The notes beneath the pieces are model-generated. The model was given only the letters and a program-made list of their open reading frames with translations, was not told where the DNA came from and made no database searches. Positions 1 through 4,785 of a stretch of DNA of 6,838 nt are shown one piece after another; position 1 is the stretch's first letter, and each line of letters starts with the position of its first letter. Source of the stretch: JBKJUK01 sp046590705. GTDB taxonomy: Bacteria; Acidobacteriota; Thermoanaerobaculia; Gp7-AA8. The stretch covers positions 1 to 6,838 of the forward strand of contig JBKJUK010000138.1 in NCBI GenBank assembly GCA_046590705.1, read 5' to 3'. Position numbers and translations under genes: made by a program.

Positions 1-120
1 GATGATAAGAAGCGCGCTATTGAAGCCGGATTCAATGAGCACATGACTAAACCAGCAGATGGGAAGGATCTCGAAGAACTCCTCGACAGGCTACCGATCA
101 AAAATGAGAGTGCACAATGA
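1..120 (+). CDS. C-terminal end of a response-regulator receiver (REC) domain protein, partial
   Basis: Frame 1 is open from the first base to a TGA at 118-120 and encodes 39 residues beginning DDKKRAIEAGF and ending IKNESAQ. The stretch AIEAGF-N-EHMTKP is the characteristic last third of a CheY-like receiver: the alpha4 helix with its 'A..AG' turn, then beta5 ending in the conserved Lys-Pro (residues 26-27 of the fragment), then the alpha5 helix DGKDLEELLDRL. The Lys is the conserved one that contacts the phosphoryl group in this family. The protein stops about 12 residues after the alpha5 helix starts to close, so nothing follows the receiver; that fits either a single-domain regulator or, as this wording suggests, the C-terminal receiver of a hybrid sensor kinase. 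The phospho-accepting Asp and any kinase portion lie upstream of the window. Family assignment is fairly secure; the full architecture is not visible. Confidence 0.85.
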   Translation, partial: DDKKRAIEAGFNEHMTKPADGKDLEELLDRLPIKNESAQ

Positions 121-121
121 C

Positions 122-174
122 GTGGAGCACAGGCCATCCTGCCTGTGACGGGACCCGCTGACTTCGAAGCCCAT
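122..174 (+). repeat. REP-like palindromic repeat, family A, copy 1
   Basis: Begins with GTGGAG, then an imperfect hairpin CACAGGCC-ATCC-TGCCTGTG at 128-147 (seven pairs plus one C/T mismatch at the loop), then ACGGGACC, then a tail that ends ACTTCGAAGCCCAT. It starts 2 bp after the receiver stop codon. The 34-bp core is repeated at 193-226 and, with changes, at 6614-6647; the longer 53-bp unit is repeated only at 193-245. A GTGG/GTAG head followed by a palindrome is the hallmark of REP elements mobilised by RAYT (TnpA-REP) transposases; that link is an inference, since no RAYT gene is in the window. Confidence 0.8.
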
Positions 175-192
175 CGAGTAAGCACAGCGACT

Positions 193-245
193 GTGGAGCA
201 CAGGCAATCCTGCCTGTGACGGGACCAACGAACTTCGAAGCCCAT
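193..245 (+). repeat. REP-like palindromic repeat, family A, copy 2
   Basis: The same 53-bp unit as 122-174 in direct orientation, start-to-start distance 71 bp. The hairpin is perfect here: CACAGGCA (199-206), loop ATCC, TGCCTGTG (211-218). The core differs from copy 1 at one base, and the tail (227-245) shares the last 14 bases ACTTCGAAGCCCAT exactly. The 18-bp spacer between the copies (175-192) shows no similarity to the sequence after copy 2. It could stabilise or terminate the upstream receiver transcript, but no T-tract follows the stem. Confidence 0.82.
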
Positions 246-358
246 TCCCCGTCATTGCCCGCAAATCCTCTGATCCCAGAACACCACTCGAAAACTAATC
301 GTAACAGCCTGTAACGAATCACCCCCTTCAACGCACTCCCATCCGTAGATCGAATGAA

Positions 359-393
359 CTCGTCGTGAAGACGAGCGAATCACGGGGGAACCA
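359..393 (+). promoter_or_regulatory. msrB leader: hairpin followed by strong ribosome binding site
   Basis: A six-pair hairpin CTCGTC (359-364), loop GTGAA, GACGAG (370-375) sits just before the Shine-Dalgarno sequence GGGGGA (384-389), which is 4 nt from the ATG at 394. The octamer CGAATCAC occurs directly before the G-run (376-383) and again at 315-322, where it leads into a C-run (322-326) that could pair with the G-run. I found no convincing -35/-10 pair in 246-358, so the promoter position is unknown. Confidence 0.4.
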
Positions 394-930
394 ATGATCT
401 CGAACAGACTGCGAAACAACCTGGTGGCCGCCATGGCCGCCCTCGCTCTTCTGGCAACCAGTGCCGGCGCAAAAGACTGGAGCGCGTCTGCGTTCAAAAA
501 GCCTGGAACCGCGGAACTAAAGAAGTCTCTTACACCGCTCCAGTACAACGTCACCCAGCAGGACGCCACCGAGCCGCCGTTTCGAAATACCTACGACCGG
601 AACAAGGCCGCCGGAATCTACGTGGACATCGTCTCCGGCGAGCCTCTATTCAGTTCGAAGGATAAGTTCGACTCCGGCACCGGCTGGCCCAGCTTCACCA
701 GGCCGCTCGAGAAAGCCAGTGTCGTTCTGCGCGCCGAGGGTGCTCCCGGGGACCGCCGCACAGAAGTGCGTTCGAAATATGCCGACTCTCACCTTGGGCA
801 CGTCTTCAACGATGGACCAGCACCGACTGGAATGCGTTACTGCATGAACTCTGCGGCCCTTCGTTTCATCCCGGTCGAAGAGCTGAAAGCGGCTGGCTAC
901 GGGCGCTATCTGCCTCTTTTCAAGAAGTAG
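394..930 (+). CDS. msrB: MsrB, peptide-methionine (R)-S-oxide reductase, exported
   Basis: 178 residues. Reduces the R epimer of methionine sulfoxide in proteins. Residues 1-26 form a signal peptide (Arg at 5 and 7, hydrophobic stretch 10-21, likely cleavage after SAGA), so it should act in the periplasm. The SelR/MsrB fold covers about 50-165: SGTGWPSF at 94-101, HLGHVF at 133-138, DGPAPTG at 140-146 and RYCMNS at 148-153, with Cys150 the catalytic residue. Oddities: Cys150 is the only cysteine in the protein. The four zinc cysteines (two CxxC pairs) of many MsrBs are absent (the second pair is replaced by SKYA), and the usual resolving cysteine of SGCGWPSF is Thr96. It must therefore be recycled by another route than an internal disulfide with that Cys. 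The start is supported by GGGGGA 4 nt upstream and by the signal peptide. First gene of a pair with msrA, 23 nt away. Confidence 0.96.
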   Translation: MISNRLRNNLVAAMAALALLATSAGAKDWSASAFKKPGTAELKKSLTPLQYNVTQQDATEPPFRNTYDRNKAAGIYVDIVSGEPLFSSKDKFDSGTGWPSFTRPLEKASVVLRAEGAPGDRRTEVRSKYADSHLGHVFNDGPAPTGMRYCMNSAALRFIPVEELKAAGYGRYLPLFKK

Positions 931-953
931 CAGTGACCCACTAAGGAGAAGTC

Positions 954-1565
954 ATGAAACGATTCATTCTTGCAATGGCCGCAATGGCCCTGCTGCATGT
1001 CGTCACGCCGGCGACTGCGATCGCAGCAAATGCCTCACCTAATCGTGCGATTGCTACGTTCGCCGGAGGTTGCTTCTGGTGCGTGGAAGCGGAATTCGAC
1101 GGCCTGACCGGCGTCGTCTCTGCTACTTCCGGCTACATCGGAGGAGCGAAGTCGAATCCTACCTACGAGCAGGTCTCGGCAGGAAGTACGGGACACGCCG
1201 AAGCCGTACAGATCGTGTTCGATCCAACCAAGGTCTCCTACGCCAGGCTGGTGGATATCTTCTGGCACAACATCGATCCGCTCACCGCAAATCGACAGTT
1301 CTGCGACTCAGGCGATCAGTACCGCTCCGCGATCTTCTATCACGACGCCGAGCAGAGGCGAATCGCTGAGACGACGAAAGCGAACATCGATAAGTCGAAG
1401 CGGTTCAAGAAGCCGGTCCTGACGCAGATCGTGGCGGCGGGTACCTTCTATCCCGCTGAGGACTATCACCAGGACTATCACCTCAAGAATCCTGTGCGTT
1501 ACAAGTACTACAAGTTCAACTGCGGACGTGCGCAGCGCCTGGCGGAGTTGTGGGGCAAGAAGTAA
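954..1565 (+). CDS. msrA: MsrA, peptide-methionine (S)-S-oxide reductase, exported
   Basis: 203 residues. Reduces the S epimer of methionine sulfoxide, complementing MsrB. Residues 1 to about 24 look like a signal peptide (Lys2 Arg3, hydrophobic core 4-18, small residues up to AIA), implying the periplasm. The MsrA domain begins at about 33. GGCFWC at 38-43 carries the catalytic Cys40, with a second cysteine at 43. YIGG (61-64), GHAE (80-83), CDSGDQYRSAIF (117-128) and AEDYHQDY (168-175) are the expected conserved blocks. Near the C-terminus FNCGR (188-192) holds Cys190, the probable resolving cysteine. Unlike MsrB it therefore has internal thiols for recycling. A textbook Shine-Dalgarno TAAGGAGA (942-949) lies 4 nt before the ATG. 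The 23-nt gap to msrB suggests one transcript. Length and motifs match the family, with no sign of damage. Confidence 0.97.
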   Translation: MKRFILAMAAMALLHVVTPATAIAANASPNRAIATFAGGCFWCVEAEFDGLTGVVSATSGYIGGAKSNPTYEQVSAGSTGHAEAVQIVFDPTKVSYARLVDIFWHNIDPLTANRQFCDSGDQYRSAIFYHDAEQRRIAETTKANIDKSKRFKKPVLTQIVAAGTFYPAEDYHQDYHLKNPVRYKYYKFNCGRAQRLAELWGKK

Positions 1566-1708
1566 CGTCTTAGCGCCTCGCTGGCGAGGAGGTCAAGCAG
1601 GTGGCAGCCACTAGAAGGACTCGGGCTTTTCGGCGAGTCAGCGAGGTAACGAGAACGCTGAGAATGAGCAGGAGAGCCGTCCTCCCGAGCGGCGGGATGG
1701 GTGGGTGC

Positions 1709-1772
1709 GAGTGATCTACGCGAAAGGACCGCGCTTGGAATGACGAGCGCGACCACTGCTCGTAGATTCCTC
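1709..1772. repeat. Nested inverted repeat (cruciform-like)
   Basis: Outer arms GAGTGATCTACG (1709-1720) and CGTAGATTCCTC (1761-1772) pair at 10 of 12 positions, the innermost seven being perfect. Inside them CGCGCT (1730-1735) and AGCGCG (1746-1751) form a second stem enclosing GGAATGAC. There is no T-tract, so this is not a standard terminator. It is probably part of a repeat or MITE-like remnant. Confidence 0.6.
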
Positions 1773-1801
1773 AGTCGCAGCCCCTTCTGTTTCTTGATAC
1801 C

Positions 1802-1816
1802 GAGCACGGTGTGCTC
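1802..1816. repeat. Small perfect hairpin GAGCAC-GGT-GTGCTC
   Basis: Six-pair perfect inverted repeat with a 3-nt loop. It is followed immediately by CTTCGGAATGACG, the second occurrence of the GGAATGACG motif seen at 1737-1745. It lies about 90 bp upstream of the DUF1223 start and is probably part of the repeat remnant; a leader role cannot be excluded. Confidence 0.5.
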
Positions 1817-1907
1817 CTTCGGAATGACGTTCCGGTCCGTTGCGTATTCTGGAATCCGCGTCGAGCTGATGAGTTTGGAACATGAATACGAGGAGAATGA
1901 GGCGACC

Positions 1908-2723
1908 ATGAGATCGGCGAACAGAAATTTTAGACTCAGCACCGTTCTACTGGCGGGATCCCTTCTGCTCACCAGCGCCTTACATTCGCCTGAAGTGAGC
2001 GCGGCCACACCGGCCAGACCTGACAACTCACAGCAGGCGGTCATCATAGAGTTGTTCACTTCCCAGGGCTGTTCCAGCTGCCCGCCCGCAGATCTGCTAC
2101 TCAGTAAAATCGGTCGCGAGCGATTCGCGGGCGGAGCGATCATCCCTCTGGCGTTTCACGTCGATTACTGGAACCGGATAGGGTGGACCGATCCGTTCTC
2201 TTCCCGACAATGGTCGGATCGCCAGAATCGCTATGCTGCGGTTCGCAGATCCAGTCAGGTCTACACCCCGCAACTCTTGCTGAACGGCGGCGCTCAGGTG
2301 GTCGGCAATAACGAGCGGTTGGTGCGTGATGAACTCTCCCGGCAGCTGAAAGCTCCCAGGTCGGGATCGATCTCCATCGACAACGTTGCTGCAGGAGAGA
2401 GCATTGTTTCCATGGACCTCACCGCATCGCTCAGAGGCACCGCTTCATCCAGCGCTGATGTTTACGTAGTGATCGTCGAGAACGGAGTGACCACCGCTGT
2501 GAAAAGCGGTGAAAATGTGGGCCGCCGGCTGGTGAACGACCATATCGTCAGATCACTCACCCGAAGTTTCGCCGTGAAGAGCGGAAGTGCAGCCGGGAAA
2601 CACACAGTCAACGTGAACCTCGATCCAACCTGGCGCCGCGAGGGTCTTGGTATCGTAGCCTTCATTCAGGATCCTAAGACCCTGCTTATCCAGGGCGCGA
2701 GCCGACATAGCCTGAATCACTGA
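1908..2723 (+). CDS. DUF1223 family thioredoxin-like protein, exported
   Basis: 271 residues from the ATG at 1908. Residues 1-32 look like a signal peptide (Arg2, Arg6, Arg9, hydrophobic 11-22, cleavage probably after EVSA). The DUF1223 core follows: VIIELFTSQGCSSCPPAD (45-62), FHVDYWNRIGWTDPFSS (83-99), RQNRYA (105-110), VYTPQLLLNG (118-127) and VVG (131-133). The CSSC at 55-58 is a thioredoxin-type CxxC, and Thr120-Pro121 sits where thioredoxin folds have their cis-proline. The C-terminal half (150-265) is beta-rich and ends VAFIQDP (249-255). The reaction catalysed by this family is not established; a periplasmic thiol-redox role is inferred. The frame is open upstream to 1701, but that part translates repeat sequence, whereas 1908 has GAGG (1899-1902) and AGGAGA (1891-1896) upstream and starts the signal peptide. 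ATG 1869 is the only reasonable alternative start. Confidence 0.88.
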   Translation: MRSANRNFRLSTVLLAGSLLLTSALHSPEVSAATPARPDNSQQAVIIELFTSQGCSSCPPADLLLSKIGRERFAGGAIIPLAFHVDYWNRIGWTDPFSSRQWSDRQNRYAAVRRSSQVYTPQLLLNGGAQVVGNNERLVRDELSRQLKAPRSGSISIDNVAAGESIVSMDLTASLRGTASSSADVYVVIVENGVTTAVKSGENVGRRLVNDHIVRSLTRSFAVKSGSAAGKHTVNVNLDPTWRREGLGIVAFIQDPKTLLIQGASRHSLNH

Positions 2724-2785
2724 GTGATCATCGTTGTCAGCGGCAGGTTCTGCGAGGTGGCATCTGGTCAACCCTGGCAGCGGAT

Positions 2786-2822
2786 CTGACTGGCTCGTCG
2801 CCGTTATAGACTAGCGGATTGT
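2786..2822 (+). promoter_or_regulatory. Possible glnS promoter
   Basis: In the 143-bp gap before glnS the best -10-like sequence is TATAGA / TAGACT at 2805-2812, with CTGACT (2786-2791) as a poor -35 at a short 15-bp spacing. It is placed so that transcription would begin near 2819, about 45 nt before the ATG. The gap size suggests glnS has its own promoter, but the match is weak and this is only a candidate. Confidence 0.25.
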
Positions 2823-2866
2823 ATGAGGCCCCCAGGACGCACGAGAAAAATCGAGGACAAATCTGT

Positions 2867-4555
2867 ATGAGTACTGAACCAGAGACACCGAAAAATCTCG
2901 ACTTCATTCGCGAAATCGTCGACGAAGACCTGCGGAGCGGAAAGCATCGCTCTCCCATCACCCGCTTTCCTCCCGAACCGAATGGGTATCTGCACATCGG
3001 ACACGCCAAGTCGATCTGTCTGAACTTCGGCATCGCCAACGAGTTCAATGGACAGTGCAATCTCCGATTCGACGACACCAATCCGCTCAGGGAAGATGTC
3101 GAATATGCGGATTCGATCAAGGAAGATGTTCAGTGGCTCGGATTCGACTGGGGCCAGAACCTTTTTCACGCCTCAGACTACTTCGAGCAGCTCTACAACT
3201 TCGGTGAGCACTTGATTCGCGAGGGGAAGGCTTACGTCGACAGTCTTTCCGCCGACGAGATCCGGGAGTTCCGCGGAACGTTGACGGAACCGGGAAAGGC
3301 CAGCCCGTTCCGTGATCGACGCGTCGACGAGAATCTCGACCTCTTCCGCCGGATGAGGGCAGGCGAGTTTCCTGACGGCGCGCACCTGCTGAGAGCCCGC
3401 ATTGATATGGCTTCACCGAACATGAACATGCGTGATCCAGCGCTGTACCGCATACGACACGAGGATCATCACCGCACCGGCGATGCCTGGTGCATCTATC
3501 CGATGTACGACTATGCGCATCCACTCTCGGACGCTCTCGAGCACATCACCCATTCGCTCTGCACACTCGAATTCGAGGATCACCGGCCCCTGTACGACTG
3601 GCTGATCGAAAACACGCCTGTTCCTTCCACTCCGCGTCAGATCGAATTTGCGCGTCTCAACATCGGATACACGGTTCTGAGTAAGAGAAAACTGCTTCGA
3701 CTCGTGGAAGAGAACCACGTCAGCGGATGGAACGACCCGCGCATGCCCACCATTGCCGGCTTCCGCCGGCGTGGCTACACGCCAGAGGCAATTCGCAACT
3801 TCTGCGAACGGATAGGGGTGGCCAAGCGGAACAGCATTGTAGACGTGGCCATGCTGGAGCATGCCATTCGAGAAGATCTCAATCACAACGCTCCTCGCGT
3901 GATGGCTGTACTGCGGCCGCTGAGAGTGGTGATCGAGAACTACCCGGAAGGTCAGGTCGAGGAGTTCGATACGCCGAACAATCCGGAGAATGATTCGGCA
4001 GGCACTCGCAAGGTGCCCTTCTCGCGCGAGATCTATATCGAGCAGGATGACTTCATGGAAGAGCCGCCGAAGAAGTTCTTTCGCCTCGCTCCAGGCAGGG
4101 AAGTGCGGTTGCGCTCTGCGTACTTCGTAACCTGCAACAGCGTTGTGAAAGATGAATCAGGGGCCGTCGTGGAATTGCGTTGCACCTACGATCCGGAGAC
4201 TCGAGGCGGAGGCAACGCGCCTGATGGCAGAAAACCAAAAGCAACGCTCCACTGGGTGTCAGCGCCGCACGCCCTCGATGCCGAGGTGAGGCTCTATGAC
4301 CGGCTGTTTGCGAAAGAGAATCCTGATCAGAACGATGAGGGAGTGGACTTTTTGTCGAACATGAATCCAGCATCGCTGGAAGTGCTGCAGGGATGCAAGG
4401 TAGAGCCGAGCGTTTCCTCAGCGGCTCCTCTGTCGAGATTTCAGTTCGAGCGGCTGGGATACTTCTGTATCGATTCTGATTCAGCGCCTGAGAAGCTGGT
4501 TTTCAATCGGACGGTTACACTGCGCGATACGTGGGCGAAGGTGTCGGGAAGCTGA
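2867..4555 (+). CDS. glnS: Glutaminyl-tRNA synthetase (GlnRS)
   Basis: 562 residues, close to the usual bacterial GlnRS length (about 550). Class Ib synthetase that charges tRNA-Gln with glutamine in the cytoplasm using ATP. The Rossmann catalytic core starts with RFPPEPNGYLHIGHAKS (33-49), which contains the HIGH motif at 43-46, then LRFDDTNP (67-74). The KMSKS-type loop is VLSKRKL (270-276), followed by WNDPRMPTI (288-296). The two beta-barrel anticodon-binding domains occupy about 345-550, with the conserved HWVSA (462-466), and the chain ends GYFC-D...VFNRTV-LRDTW (531-556). The PPEPNG/HIGHAKS wording marks GlnRS rather than GluRS. The start at 2867 has GAGGA at 2853-2857; an upstream in-frame TTG at 2819 would add 16 residues that do not look like GlnRS. 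No frameshift or missing motif. The presence of GlnRS implies direct Gln-tRNA charging; whether GatCAB also exists is not visible here. Confidence 0.98.
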   Translation: MSTEPETPKNLDFIREIVDEDLRSGKHRSPITRFPPEPNGYLHIGHAKSICLNFGIANEFNGQCNLRFDDTNPLREDVEYADSIKEDVQWLGFDWGQNLFHASDYFEQLYNFGEHLIREGKAYVDSLSADEIREFRGTLTEPGKASPFRDRRVDENLDLFRRMRAGEFPDGAHLLRARIDMASPNMNMRDPALYRIRHEDHHRTGDAWCIYPMYDYAHPLSDALEHITHSLCTLEFEDHRPLYDWLIENTPVPSTPRQIEFARLNIGYTVLSKRKLLRLVEENHVSGWNDPRMPTIAGFRRRGYTPEAIRNFCERIGVAKRNSIVDVAMLEHAIREDLNHNAPRVMAVLRPLRVVIENYPEGQVEEFDTPNNPENDSAGTRKVPFSREIYIEQDDFMEEPPKKFFRLAPGREVRLRSAYFVTCNSVVKDESGAVVELRCTYDPETRGGGNAPDGRKPKATLHWVSAPHALDAEVRLYDRLFAKENPDQNDEGVDFLSNMNPASLEVLQGCKVEPSVSSAAPLSRFQFERLGYFCIDSDSAPEKLVFNRTVTLRDTWAKVSGS

Positions 4556-4572
4556 ACAGTCTGCGTCACGGC

Positions 4573-4703
4573 GATCGGGGTACCGGACGCGCTGCTGCCG
4601 TCCCTACGCAAGCTGTTCGCGTATCAGCGGTGCGCGATTATGACATTTTGCTTGCTTGTTTGGAGTGGTAGGGACGCGCAGCAGCCCGTCCGATACCCCG
4701 GTC
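4573..4703. repeat. REP-like family B, inverted pair (BIME-like) between convergent genes
   Basis: Left arm 4573-4607 and right arm 4668-4703 are inverted copies: 32 of 36 positions match, with three mismatches and one gap, across a 60-bp centre. Read from the inside outwards each arm starts GTAGGGACG, has a core rich in CAGCAG, then CGTCC and a GG/CC-rich end (GTACCCC or ATACCCC). Within each arm GGACG and CGTCC form a short stem. A GTAG head followed by a palindrome, in inverted pairs, is the arrangement of RAYT-associated REP/BIME elements. It lies 17 bp after the glnS stop and 82 bp from the peptidase stop, a typical place for such elements, where it could act as a two-way transcript end. 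No T-tract is present. Confidence 0.75.
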
Positions 4704-4745
4704 GGCCCGGGACGATCACGATCTTCTTTACCGGTCCTGGTCCGG

Positions 4746-4771
4746 CCCTCTGACCCCGGCCCCCGGCCCCC
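4746..4771 (-). other. G-quadruplex motif just downstream of the peptidase gene
   Basis: The plus strand has CCC (4746-4748), CCCC (4754-4757), CCCCC (4760-4764) and CCCCC (4767-4771), so the minus strand has four G-runs with loops of 2, 2 and 5 nt. This satisfies the usual G3+N1-7 rule. Part of it is a 7-bp unit CCCCGGC repeated three times in tandem (4754-4774). It would be transcribed 14-40 nt after the stop of the peptidase gene. Folding is inferred, not shown. Confidence 0.55.
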
Positions 4772-4785
4772 GGCCTGTAGTACGG

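Larger units (their letters stand above)
1566..1860. repeat. Gene-free region with probable interspersed-repeat remnants
   Basis: The 342 bp between msrA and the next supported start hold no gene I can defend. Directly after the msrA stop is a hairpin CCTCGC-TG-GCGAGG (1576-1589) with no T-tract, a weak terminator candidate. From about 1705 the sequence contains pieces of the type 'cttGGAATGACG' (1735-1745) and 'AGATTCCTCAGTCGC ... CTCCTTCGGAATGACG' (1764-1829), which resemble multi-copy intergenic repeats I recall from Acidobacteriota genomes. Both strands are open over much of this stretch, but the translations are Arg/Ser-rich and have no domain character. Only the hairpins and the two GGAATGACG occurrences are seen directly; multi-copy status is inferred. 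Confidence 0.5.

Noticed and set aside
122..245. Repeat units spaced like a CRISPR array
   Set aside because: Only two adjacent units, spacer of 18 bp, unequal repeat ends, a third copy far away and no cas genes; a REP-like element explains it better.
1882..1911. Nine-codon upstream ORF (MNTRRMRRP) overlapping the DUF1223 start by ATGA
   Set aside because: Very short, no attenuation structure next to it, and it coincides with the purine-rich ribosome binding region; probably chance.
1508..2143. Long open frame on the minus strand across the msrA end, the gap and DUF1223
   Set aside because: It overlaps two well-supported genes on the other strand, has no recognisable domain, and is rich in Arg and Ser as expected for an antisense shadow and repeat sequence.
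2713..2730. Hairpin ATCAC-TGA-GTGAT around the DUF1223 stop codon as a terminator
   Set aside because: Only five pairs, AT-rich and without a T-tract; too weak to call.
2819..2866. TTG start that would extend GlnRS by 16 residues
   Set aside because: The extra residues do not resemble a GlnRS N-terminus, and the ATG at 2867 has a better ribosome binding site and the usual length.
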